Shown here: positions 1-10,858 of the stretch, one piece after another | Numbering within the stretch: the stretch's first letter is position 1 | How the letters are laid out: every line of letters begins with the position of its first letter | Assembly (NCBI RefSeq): GCF_030272615.1 | Contig: NC_081406.1 | Span: 111,073,783 to 111,137,782 of the forward strand | DNA: 64,000 nt | Source: Cryptomeria japonica | Taxonomy: Eukaryota > Streptophyta > Pinopsida > Cupressales > Cupressaceae | Reading direction: 5' to 3' | Notes under the pieces: generated by a model | What the model was told of the DNA's origin: nothing | Seen by the model: the letters and a program-made list of their open reading frames with translations, nothing else | The model's database searches: none | Position numbers and translations under genes: made by a program

Positions 1-38
1 AGGAAAGAAAGATATTCATTGATCTACTGACAAGATAC

Positions 39-780
39 ATGGATGTCTTTGCATGGTGCTATGATGATCTCAAAGAATTTATGAATGGTGAATTCAAGCT
101 TCAAATTTCTCTCAAACCTAATTCAACTCCATTCAGACAAAAGCAAAGGCAATTCAATCCAAAGATAGCAGATGCAATCTTTACAGAAGTGGATAAATTG
201 TTGAAGGCTAAAATAATTTATCAAATTCACCATTCTACGTGGGTTACAAACATAGTTCCTGTCAGAAAGAAGAATGGCGAGATCAAAATTTGTGTTGATT
301 TTCACAATCTAAATCAAGCATCCCTTAAGGATAATTATCCCCTTCCAGTTATGGATCATCTTCTTCAAACTATTTCTGGATCTTAAATGACGTCGATGCT
401 TGATGGTTTTTTTTCTGGCTATAATCAAATCAGTGTGGATCAAGAGGGTCAGCATAAGACCACCTTCACCACTCCATGGTGAACTTTTGCTTACAACTGA
501 ATGCCTTTCGGTGTGATTAATGTTGGTGCCACTTTTTCAGCATGCGATGGATCTCTCCTTTGGTGACTTAAGAAACAAGATTATTGTTGTCTACTTGGAT
601 GACTTGACTGTCTTCTCCAAGAAATGAGAGGAGCACACTTATCATCTGGAGTGTGTGTTGCAGCAATGTAGGCAACAAGGAATCTCCTTGAATCCGAAGA
701 AATCAATTTTTGGAGTGACCAAAGGAAAGTTGTTGGGTCACATTGTTTCAAAGGAAGGTATTCACATTGACCTTGAGTGA
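39..780 (+). pseudogene. gypsy reverse transcriptase fragment
   Basis: The first open stretch (39-386) is the N-terminal fingers of a gypsy RT: FRQKQRQFNP, then VPVRKKNGEIKICVDFHNLN and the DNYPLPVMD motif. After the stop at 384 the alignment continues through GYNQISV, a degraded MPFG motif, and the catalytic YLDD at 592-603. The palm region is interrupted by several stops (for example 481 and 498). The fold once copied element RNA into cDNA. This copy cannot make the enzyme because no frame spans both halves of the active site. Confidence 0.88.
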
Positions 781-906
781 GTGAAAGCTATTCAATAGTT
801 TCCATTACCTTCTAGCAAGCCTGGAGTTTGCTCTTTCTTTGGCCAAATCAATTTCATAAGGAAGTTCATCCCAGAATTCTCCGAGATCATAAAATCAATT
901 GTTGAA

Positions 907-1658
907 ATGATGAAAGGTGATGTGGTTTTCAAATGGTTAGAGGAAGGAAAGAGAGCATTCAATCAAATCAAGTCAGCTATAGTAGATGCGCCCACGTTAA
1001 TGTATCTAGACTTCAACAAGGAATTTAATATTTATTGCTATGCTTCAGACTCCACATTGTCTGCATTCTTGACTCAACATCATAATGATAATGCCAAGGC
1101 GCCGATCACTTTCATGAACATTGCTTTGAAGAAACACGAACTGAAGTATTCTCTAGTTGAAAGCAAGCGTATGCGGTAGTGAAAGATGTGAAGCAGTTCT
1201 AATTCTACATTCTAAATTCTAGCTTTATTATATATGTTCTAGATACTATTGTGAATACAATTCTCACTCAACAAGAAATCGGGATGAGAAAGAGAGCTTC
1301 TTGGATCGTGAAGGTTCAGGAGTATGATATTGATATCAAACCTACTAAACTTGTTCGAGGGAAAGGATTATGCAAGTTGTTGGCTGAAAATACTTCAGAA
1401 GGAGAGGTTATTTCAAAATCTGAATTACCTTTAGTTTTGTTCGTCAGCACCATAGATGTTTGGTTCACTAATATAACCTACTTTCTCACATATGGAGAAT
1501 GTCTAGCTCACCTCACCCCTAAGGAGAAAAGAATCATCAAGTTGAAGGCAACCAAATATATCATTTGGGGTGATGTCCTTTACAAAAAGGGAATCGATGG
1601 TACTTTCTTAAGATGTTTGGATAAAGAGCAGAGAAAGAAGCTTCGAGTTTTTCCATGA
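907..1658 (+). pseudogene. gypsy RNase H / connection fragment
   Basis: Residues such as FKWLEEGKRAFNQIKSAIVDAPTL and FNIYCYASDSTLSAFLTQ match the RT-RNase H region found after gypsy palm domains. The ASD motif contains the first acidic residue of the RNase H. The frame breaks near 1180 and resumes at 1251 (RASWIVKVQEYDIDIKPTK), which is the usual end of RNase H and the linker to integrase. The break removes several catalytic positions, so it is inactive. Confidence 0.8.
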
Positions 1659-2714
1659 TGAAGCATGTGGTGGGCATTTCTCTTCTTCAATGACAACATA
1701 CAAGATACTGAGAAATTGTTACTATTGGTCTACGATGTTCAAGGATGTTGATGAGTGGATAAATAAATGTGACACATGCTAGCAATTCAAAGGGAAAGTA
1801 CAACTTTTTGCTCTACCATTGAAGCTAGTGATTATTGAAGAACCATTCTTGCAATGGGGTCTTGACTTCATAGGTCCTATAAATCCCCATTCTAGTGCTA
1901 ACCATACTCCTATTCTGGTAGCAACAAATTATTTTATTGTGGGTTGAAGCAGTACCAGTAAAGCAAAAAACATCAGAGGTGGTTTGTGACTTTATCAAGC
2001 AAAACATCTTAGTGAGATATGGAGTCCCGCATTAGATTATCACTAATAATGCTACCAATTTCTCTTCCCATGAAATTGTAGTTTTTTGTTATAAATATGG
2101 TGTCATTCTCTCTCATGCATCTGACTATTACCCTCAAGGAAATGGTCAAGCTAAAGCCAGCAATAAAAAATATCATTACTATTCTCCGAAAGCTAGTTGG
2201 TGAAAATCAAAGAACATGGCATAAGCATTTGTATGAAGCTTTGTGGGCTGATCGTACAACAAAGAAAAGGGCTATAGGAATGTCTCCTTTTGAATTATTT
2301 TTTGGTACTGAAGCTAAATTGCCTATTCATTTGGAATCGTCTTCTCTCAAGCTGCAAGATGTTTTGGAAAATCTTGAATTCAAAGATGCATTGGAAAAGC
2401 GGATATTGTACCTAACCAAGATGGAAGAACAAAGGGAAGCAATGGTGGATAGAATCAAAGAACACCAGAAGCGAGTGAAAGTATTATTTGACAAAAAAGC
2501 AAGAGAAAGATCCTTTCAGGTTGGTGAGCTTGTCTTGCTATGGGATAAAGGAAGAGAGTCAAAGGGTATGCATGGAAAATTTGACTCACTATAGAAGGGA
2601 CCATTTCAAATCAAAGAAGCCTATGGTGAAAATTCATTCTATCTCACCTACCTAGATGGTACACACTTTCCCCTTCCTTATGGTGGGCAACACTTGAAAT
2701 TGTATAATCAGTGA
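1654..2714 (+). pseudogene. gypsy integrase, catalytic triad lost
   Basis: An HHCC zinc finger is visible with histidines at 1654-1656 and 1675-1677 and cysteines at 1768-1770 and 1777-1779; a TAG follows immediately. The core begins LDFIGP with the first catalytic Asp at 1864. A frameshift lies near 1930-1980. The second catalytic Asp is Asn (AAT at 2045-2047) and the third, Glu, is Lys (AAA at 2153-2155). The open stretch 2097-2594 holds the C-terminal core and the start of the DNA-binding tail. A TAG at 2592 precedes the KGPFQI motif. Confidence 0.88.
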
Positions 2715-4387
2715 GGTCATTTGCCCTTCACCTTGTATATAGGTTAGCTAGGATTTTTGGATTTGTTTTCTTTTAGTTGGTGTGTGTGTGTGTGTTGTTT
2801 CTCATTTTGGTTTTTAGCTTGTCCTCCGGTCCTTTGTGGAGTTGTACATTGTTTATTTTGACACTGTCGCCCACCGAATTATGCATTGGTTTCCAAGATC
2901 CTAGGATTCTCCTATGTCCTTTACAGTCCTTCTCCCTAGTCAGAGCCAGTTGTTGACCTCAATAGCTAAATTTGATAAAATTAAGTTTTGTGAGCTTCCC
3001 ACAAAGAAATTTGTCCACATCCAATATTAAATTGTTCACCCCATGAATTTGACAACTAAATTTTTTTTAGTCTTTGTGAGGTTATAAATCTTACATAAAT
3101 GTCAATCTCAAATCATGTTTGATGTAAGGAAAATAGGCGGGATGTTTTGTTCAGATATTCAAGTTGATCGATTCTTCACAATGCTTGACACTAGTTTTGA
3201 ATAAGATTTGTAAAGGTCGATGAACCAAAGATAGGCTCTTTCCGGGTACATTCAAAGAGTTCAAGTGTTTATCAATTTCAAAGTCGACAAGTTCTGAAAT
3301 GGATAAAGGGGGCCGATATGAAGTTGCAAGAAAGTGGTGATATATCTCTTTGATCATTTAGCATCTTATCAAATTCGCAAAATGTTGAACATTAGCCAAT
3401 ATGTATGGTCTCGAAGTTCTCTCCACTCAAACCAGTAGTTGCAACAAACTTACCAATGCACGAGATGGTATCGATGAAGTTGGCTAAAAAGATAAATAGG
3501 TTGAATACAAATATGAGCAATCAACTTTAAAACTTGAGTCGACTAACAAGCAATGTGCTTGAAGAAAAGTTTGAAATGGTAGTTATCGGCAACTTGTGCC
3601 TTTTCCTTAAGTCACCGATGAAGTTAAGATTAGTTTTGTTGGGTGAATATTTTGTCACCAATGTACTAATGACAAAACATAAAATTCACACAACGCTATG
3701 CTAAGATATTAATCTCTCCTCTCATCAAGGGGAGGTTCCCTATGAAATTTCTCCTCTAATTAACAAGAAATTAAATTGGTGGGTTGGCGTTGGGCATATA
3801 ACTCTCTTTTTTCAGAGTTTATGTATTCTCCCTTCGCCTAGTTATAGTTTCTCTACCTCTTCAGATATTCAAAGAAAAGAACTATTAATCTAATAAACTA
3901 TACTAAGAGTTACTTTTAAGCAACACAAAGTCTCCTTTATGATAACATTGATTTACACTGATCGTTACAAATTAAACAAGTAGAAACTTAGCTTAAAGAT
4001 CAAAGTCTTTAAGTGTAAATTTCTAATCAATTAAACTACTAATAACCACAGCAATACAAAGCTTACTACAAGTTACTTCTTTTATCAGCAGATTTCTCAA
4101 GCATGTTAAGAGCACAAAGTCTATTGGCAAGATTTGAGAGCTCTTTAACCATGTAGCAATATCTTAAGATCAAATACGTAAAGATAATATGTATTCAATG
4201 GACATAGGAACATTAAATAATATAAACAAATTTATTGATACAACACAAAGTTTGCAATCAACAAAGTCATTTTCTTTATTTGTTTGATTGAATTCTCATC
4301 ACAAAAGTTCAAAGTCTTTATTGGGATAAAAATCCAGCAGAGTTTTGCTAAGCATGAAAAAGATACAAAATATTTACAAAAAGGTCC
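2715..4387. other. no gene recognised; possible LTR remnants
   Basis: AT-rich sequence with only short unsupported frames. A short (TG)n run is at about 2781-2796. The part nearest 4370 probably belongs to the 3' flank of the minus-strand element described next, but I could not find matching LTR ends. Confidence 0.4.
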
Positions 4388-4397
4388 TCCTTATATA
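4388..4397 (-). promoter_or_regulatory. TATA-like motif after the minus-strand element
   Basis: Minus-strand reading gives CCTATATAAGG about 160 bp beyond the end of the uncharacterised coding remnant (stop near 4557). A similar TATATATA lies about 390 bp beyond the end of the plus-strand copy. That symmetry suggests both are promoters in terminal repeats of one element family. No paired LTR was found, so this is tentative. Confidence 0.3.
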
Positions 4398-4556
4398 GGA
4401 AAAGAAGTTGAGAAAAAGCTGGGCACAGTTGACTTATTCAACCGCACAGTCCCACTTTACTACAACTACTACATAAAGAAAACGTGCAGCTGCACAAAAA
4501 TTTACAACATCTATTGGTGCATCTGCATGAAGGAAGAGTGTTAAAAGGGGAAACTT

Positions 4557-7500
4557 CATTCTTGATTTTCTTCTTCGTTGGATTTCTGAAAACCTTCCAA
4601 CTTGGCGAGGATAGCTTTGACCTCTTCTTCATTTGGCATCAAGGTAGAACTTGTGATGATTTGAACGCGAGATATCACATCTTGGATCTTCACTTACTTC
4701 TTCTTAACATCCTTTAGCATGGGTGCGAGTACTTTAAAGTTGACTTGAATTTCCAACAATTTATCAAATGTATCAAGGGAGAAGTCTTGTCCTATGCACT
4801 GGTCCATCAAGGAAAGAAATTCTTGGGTGACGACCTCAACAGTGACAAGATTTTGATCACCATCATACAAATAGGAAGGGAGATCACCTACTTTAGCAAA
4901 ATAAGGTCAACCTCATCATCACCTTCTTTCTTTTCACAATCCAGTTCTACAATCATTAATTTCATCGTCTCTTGTTTATGAGACAATAATGACAAGATCT
5001 GAATATACTTCTCTCTTGTGGGAATTACCTTGTTTTCAACCAGGACATCTATCCTAAAATCCTCCATTTTGCTCCAAGGGGTAGTGCTTTTCACAACTTC
5101 CTCAATTTCCTAGGATAAAGAGGTTTTGAGTCCTTGCATCCGACTCTGGATCACTTCATAATCAGACAACAACTCCACCATTGAACTCAAGAGATGAGAG
5201 CCTTCTGACCTTAGCCATGAAATCCATCCATCCATTACTCGGCCCTTAGCTCCTACCTGCTCAATCTTTTTGATAGCTTCAGTGTCTATTGATGATCCTA
5301 TAGGTTCAACCTCTTGAGAAGATTGTGTTACCTTTAGGAGGATGTTGGTCAACTGTTCACACTTTTGCTTCAAGATATTTTTCTCAACCCTTTCCTGATG
5401 TAGTCTTCTTAACAAAGAATTAAGGGCTGTTTGAGAATCTAATTTCACACTTTCATGTGTCTCCACTCCAAGCTCCACAACCTGCATGGTATAATCTTCT
5501 GATCGTATGTTGCCTTTGTCCTTATCTAACGATGGCACCATAACTTCAGCATATTTTCTCTTGGAAGTCGGGTCTACTACCACCCAAGATACTATATTTG
5601 GCTTCTTTGTTCCTTTAGGCTTTGGAGGAACCAAAAGTTCAAAGTCAAATTCATCAGGAGATATTACCTGTTTCTTCCTTTTAGGGGCCACTACTTCCAT
5701 CCAAGGGGGTATTTCTAGATTGGATGATGGAGTAGTGGCTCCTTGCTAACTTGGGGCAAAGGATTCTGGAATAGGTTGACTAGAACTTGGAGCAGTTGCA
5801 AGTGTAACTGATGGTGTTGATATTGAAGCATCTAATGGAATATCTATTGCTGGTACCTCTTCAATTATTGGTGGAAGAGTTGAGGGTGCCATCAATGTAA
5901 CTTCAAAGCTCACCAATGAAGGGATGGTTGTGACGGTGGTAGTAATGACTGGTAAATCTACTGACACCTGTTCTGCAAGTGCATCTTGCAAAGTTTCATT
6001 AAAGTCCATCATGGTAGATTCAAAAGTAGATGAAGGGATATCATCTAAAGACCAGCAGTCTCTGATTGTGGCATGCCCATACTTAGATCTCCATCTTCAT
6101 GAATATCTTCATCTTCTTTATCAGAATCGGAGTCAGAATCAATAGAGTGAATGACTACTTGTGAAGTGGTTGTCATATCAAATTCAACCGAATGTGGCAC
6201 TTCTTGTGTCAGTACTTCCTCTTGTTGAGGAATTTCACCTTCTTTGACCTCTTTACCCTTTCCAGCTTCACTAACAGGTGGTTGTTCTAGCTCTTTTGTT
6301 GTTGCCTCCTATGACACTGATGATGATTCGCCTTGTTTTGACCCTTTAACTGTAAATTTGATTTTAGGCCCTTTACCTTTTAATTGTACCACTAGAGCTA
6401 AAGATAGTGCTTGTGAGTCTTCCCTATTCTTGGTTCTAGTTTCAGCTGTCATTGTCTTGCCCAATGGACCATCACTATTGTCATCATCTCTCAAACTAGT
6501 GGGAAATTGTTTCATCCTAAGATTCTTCTTTAGCAACCAAGCATTGGTGTTTGCTATAATAGGAGAGATCCTTTGAGTAATGGACTTGCTTTCCTTCTTT
6601 GACCATTGCACAAGTGGGAGTGGGGAGTCATCAATCTTATTCTCATAGTAAATAGGATCCACTATGTCATCTATGTCTTCCATAGTCATTGGGATCTTAG
6701 CTAGATCTAGATTCTCAATTTGTTCCAGAGTAAGGCAGTTGAAGTCCATCCTCCTTATATCCTCCTCATTCTGATAGTCTACCCAATCATCTTCAAACCA
6801 ATAGACACGAGTGTATGTCCTTTTGAGCTTGCTCTTTATGCCCTGAAAATTAAAATCGATTCGAGCTTTGAATCTTCTCATGGTATTCCACTACATCTCC
6901 TCCTCCATATTTTTGGCTTTGGGGTTAGTTAGCATGGAATACCTACCAATTGACTTTGGGAATTTCAGCCTAGTCTTGTGTGCTTGTGATTGTTTCTCAT
7001 GCACACTAATCAGTTATCTGCATAGCTCCATAAGGATACTTTTATCTGAAGGAAACCTTGGAAGAATAAAGGGCTCACCTGAGAAGCATCCAATCCGGAT
7101 ATAGGTGAATGTGGGGAATTGAAGGAAGACACAACCAAAGTGGGAAACCTTGTTGTAAGTAGCCTCTGATACTCTTCTCTTATATAGGCCTTCTGTAATG
7201 ATTATTAACCCTCCTGTAATGATTACCTTGATTTTTGATAGTGAGTTGATCATAGTATTCCCAAGCAGGCACTATTCTTCTGTCACCCTTAGTTGACAAG
7301 GCTGGATATTGCCTCATAGAGGCAGCTACGTAAACCAGGTATGAGGTCATATAAAACTTTAGTGTTACCTTGACCTCTTTCAGTTGGGCGCAAAGTGCAT
7401 CACTAATTTGTTCTCCCCAATCAATTCTTGCAGCTCCCTTTCTGATTATATTCATATAGTAAATCATCCAGCTTTGGAAATAATGAGAGTCTTTTAATCC

Positions 7501-8166
7501 TCTCACTCTGGATAACTTGGTGACCATGTCATTATATTCTTCATTAAAATCACTCCTGTGAAAAGACTTAGGCCACTGGGAAGTGAGGGAGGATCTAGCA
7601 GTTGAAAGATAAATAGTATTGATCACCTTTTTGCATTTATCTTCGTGTTTCTCATAGTACTCCTGAGCACTCTCTTGAGAAATATCAGCCACTTCTTCTG
7701 CCAATGAGCCTTTGAAAATAATATTGAAGAATACATTGTCTAGAGTCATTATGACCTTCTGATCATCATCCCTTACCTGTCTTGTGCTTGGATCGAAGTG
7801 ATCAGCCATTGCTAGTACAAATTCATGATCATGAGCCGCAACTGGGAAAGATGCATACTTATGTAGCTCAGATTTGATTAAACTGGTTAACTGTGCAGGA
7901 GCCTTCTGAAACCGGTCAAGAAACTCTTTCATGTCAACATGGCCAATTTCAGTGTCCCTGATCTCCTTAATGTTAGAGTCCACTTAACTTTTAGGGTACA
8001 TATTCAAGTACCTATCGTACTTGTATTTCATCTTTTTTGATGATGCCTTACTCGGAGAAGGTTGTCCTGAGGAAGACTCGAGCTTGTTGTGGGAAGGATT
8101 TGACATTCGTGCACAATGACTACATTCAACACTGATGATTAGCCATTCATCACTATCAAAAATCAA
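4557..8166 (-). pseudogene. uncharacterised element protein, copy 1 (broken)
   Basis: I do not recognise this protein. Read on the minus strand it starts near 8166 with a Ser/Lys-rich leader ending MKYKYDRYLNMYPKS. An in-frame TAA (7984-7986) is followed by VDSNIKEIRDTEIGHVDM in the same frame and 267 codons of mostly helical sequence. A frameshift near 7200-7250 leads to a motif block (FTYIRIGCFSGEPFILPRF), then a WFEDDWVDY segment (6309-6881), an acidic Ser-rich linker (SIDSDSDSDKEDEDI, about 6130), a basic block (MEVVAPKRKKQ, 5110-5700) and a coiled coil. It ends near 4557. The plus-strand copy at 10859-14076 keeps the same order, so this is one real coding unit of about 1,100-1,200 codons, not chance frames. 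It has no reverse transcriptase, integrase or zinc knuckle. It may be an extra ORF of an LTR element. Confidence 0.65.
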
Positions 8167-8220
8167 TTTTTTCTCAAACGGATTGAAAAACGGGACTCAA
8201 AACAGGCCAAGGAGTAAAAA

Positions 8221-8700
8221 CTGCTATAGTAGCAGGTCAGAGAAAAAAGTCCGACCTGCTTCTTTACCAACAAAAATTTGCACATCGAACTTTAAAGTCT
8301 GAAGTGCTATTCTAGGGAAAAGCATTTACATATCAGACTTTAAAGTCTGATATGTTGAGAAAAACTTCAAATGAGCACATCGGACTTTAAAGTCCGATGT
8401 GCTACTTAGGGGAAGAACAGTCGGTTGGCATGTCAAGTTTTAAAACGCAACATGCCACCCTATACCTCTCTGCATATCAGACTTTAAAGTCCGATATGCG
8501 AAGATTAATAGGTCGCATATCAGACTTTAAAGTCCGATATGCGGAGGATCCAAATTTTCAGCTGTATACCGGAGTTTAAACTCCAATATGCAGCTTAGAA
8601 TAGGGGAGGTTTTGCAGGACGATCGGGTTTTGAAATCTGATTGTTTCTCCAAAGCTAAGGAGGCAATCGGAGTTCAAAACCTGATCATCCTCTAAAAGGG
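8221..8700. repeat. palindrome array, cluster 1
   Basis: At least eight short palindromes, most centred on GACTTTAAAGTC. Perfect ones are at 8328-8355 (28 bp; left arm ACATATCA) and 8374-8403 (30 bp; left arm AGCACATCG). Near-perfect ones are at 8281-8308, 8472-8499 and 8515-8542. Variants are at 8428-8457 (centre TTTTAAAA), 8561-8594 (centre GGAGTTTAAACTCC) and about 8618-8690. The stretch starts with an imperfect inverted repeat (AGCAGGTC...GACCTGCT) at 8232-8262. The outer arms differ between units but stay complementary within each unit. The array lies just upstream of the minus-strand protein remnant. Confidence 0.92.
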
Positions 8701-8989
8701 AAAACCGAAAACAAGAAAAACAAACAAAAGGAAAAACGAAAGCGAAAACATTTAAACAATAAAAACCTGAAAACAAGAAACCTACCTATTCCGCTATGGA
8801 GATTGCGAAATCTGGATATGGGTGATTCGATCGAGCAATGAAGAGGAGAGATCTGGGTTGCAACGAAGGAAAAAGGAGGTGGAGGCGTGCGATAAAAACT
8901 AGGAATGAGGATTAAAAAGAAAGATTAACATTTAAAAACAACTTTAAACAGAAACCCTAATTAGCAATAAATGCTAATTAATAAAACTC

Positions 8990-9341
8990 GTAGTTGCATG
9001 TCGGGTTTTAAAGTCCGACATACAACCTAGGGGTAATAGCATGTCAGAATTTAAAACCCGACATGCAACTGACACATAAACCATATGCAATTCGGACTTT
9101 AAAGTCTGAACTGTAATCCAAAACAAACTGCAGTTTAGACTTTAAAGTCCGAACTACAGTCTTAAGCAAACAGCAGTTCGGACTTTAAAGTTCGAACTGC
9201 AGTCAAAACCAAATGCAGTTCGGACTTTAAAGTCTGAACTGCTGACTACAACAAACTCAAATACACTTCAGACTTTAAAGTCTGAAGTGTAATTATTTAC
9301 AAAGACCCCCTGCAGTTCGGACTTTAAAGTCTGAACTGTAG
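8990..9341. repeat. palindrome array, cluster 2
   Basis: Eight further palindromes with the same core follow about 290 bp of ordinary sequence. They lie at about 8994-9025, 9039-9068, 9085-9116, 9128-9159, 9173-9200, 9215-9242, 9263-9290 (perfect, 28 bp; left arm ACACTTCA) and 9310-9341. The main arms are GCAGTTC/GAACTGC, GCATGTC/GACATGC and ACACTTC/GAAGTGT. Spacing between centres is roughly 40-50 bp. Each unit contains TTTAAA, a DraI site. Confidence 0.92.
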
Positions 9342-10858
9342 GTTAAAATGCAAACTTAAAAAACAAAGAAAATAACAAAAACAAAAAGCGAAGAACGAAA
9401 CGAACTAACCGACCAAGTCGATTAAGCTCTCCTAGAGACCATAAGGTACGAAATGGACCAGTTTCGTAGGGTTGCTTCATGATTTTGGCGAAACTAAAAT
9501 CGTGGACAACAAGTTTCAAACACTTGAGTCATCCTATCATCCACTTTAATCAATAGCTTTCTTGGTGGATCGATATGAGAAGTGCTAGTTGGCGAATATA
9601 CTCAATCTCATTAGATACTGGCAAAATTACCAAGTCATCGGCCAATTCACCAAAGTAATAAAGTAATTGATACACTTGAAGTTCTATTTTCATCGACAAC
9701 TTGGGATAGTTTTTGAAAGATGACATCTCCTCCATTGGTTTCGCTTTAACCTCCATCTGGCATAGCAAATGTAGCATGGGGTCCATGATTGAAAGATAAT
9801 GAATACACAGTTAGTTTTATAACTAAATTCTTATTCGAAAGTTTAGAAAGGACGATAGTTCAAAGTTACAGATAAATTAACACAGCATAGATAGGATCTG
9901 AGAATACGATTGCAAAATATTTATGCAGTTGGTTTGAAGCTTTTCCCACAACGGATGCATGCAAGGGACAAGAAAAGTCGATTTGAATATCATGTGTAGA
10001 TGAAGTTGTAGTTTATGATTTCTTAAATCATGTTGTGCATGCAGAGGAGCTAGTGACCCTTGTCAATCTTCTCCTTCATGAACATGGAGAAATGTAAGTC
10101 TTGCATAGGAGATATGCATGCACTATGCAGGCCTAGTCAAATGTATTTGATTTCTCTTAGGGAAAACATTGTCTTATAGAAAGCCATGACTCACCAGATG
10201 CTGGAAGTCGATGTGTCAACATGATTATTCATGCTTAAAGCCAAGTAATAGGTCGGTCTTCAACAAACAACATCTCATTGCGTATTCAGTGTGTGAAATG
10301 GATTTGTCAAAGATGCTATAGAAACTTTGAAGCAAATACAAATAGGCAAGTGTAAAGCCAAGACCCACAACCATTACTCACATTCTCTCTGCCCATGAAT
10401 GTACAGGAGCTTATGAACAAATTTTGGACATTTATTGAAATATAATAATGGGAGATTCAATCAGATATTATAGCTGGTCTGTCATGGTAGAGATACATGC
10501 AAAGAAAAAGAAAATATGGAATCACCAACAATGCACTTGAGTTATATGATTAAAGGCTCCAAGAAGATATTATTTCCCAGAAGGTAGTAAGATGAATGCA
10601 GATTGTAAACAAAGTATATTTATTGAAAAGGTTTTCGAAACTTTCCAGTAAATAACATTCGGTCGGTAGAAGTATATGTGATGACTAGCTCACTTGGTGC
10701 ATGCAGATGAATTGGCAATAAACGTTCAAGGAAAACACAATTGTCAGAATTTCTAAGGTGATTGCCATGACTCTATAAGTCATGGAGAATTATTTTCTGA
10801 AACATCTCAAAGTCAAAGTTCCAGCTACATCAGCGTAAGAATATGCAGAAATATCGTC
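9342..10858. other. no gene recognised between the two protein copies
   Basis: The stretch holds only short frames; the longest (78 codons, minus, 9550-9786) has no recognisable motif. It lies between the palindromes and the start of the plus-strand protein copy, so it may be that copy's 5' leader. No LTR ends or primer site were found. Confidence 0.4.

Larger units (their letters stand above)
1..2714 (+). mobile_element. Ty3/gypsy retrotransposon, decayed pol region
   Basis: The window opens inside a Ty3/gypsy polyprotein read on the plus strand. Reverse transcriptase, RNase H and integrase follow one another in the usual gypsy order and end at a TGA at 2712-2714. Several in-frame stops (384, 1780, 2033, 2592) and frame changes show that it is dead. 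The C-terminus (YLDG, GQHLKLYNQ) shows no chromodomain. The gag, protease and 5' LTR would lie left of the window. I could not delimit a 3' LTR in the sequence that follows. Confidence 0.9.

Noticed and set aside
2781-2796. Short (TG)n as an LTR landmark
   Set aside because: Too short and not paired with any second copy.
5507-5749. Plus frames at 5507-6576 opposite the unknown protein
   Set aside because: Shadows of the conserved minus-strand coding sequence.
8221-9341. CRISPR-like array
   Set aside because: The repeated part is a palindrome with changing arms, spacers are not uniform, and the DNA is plant nuclear.
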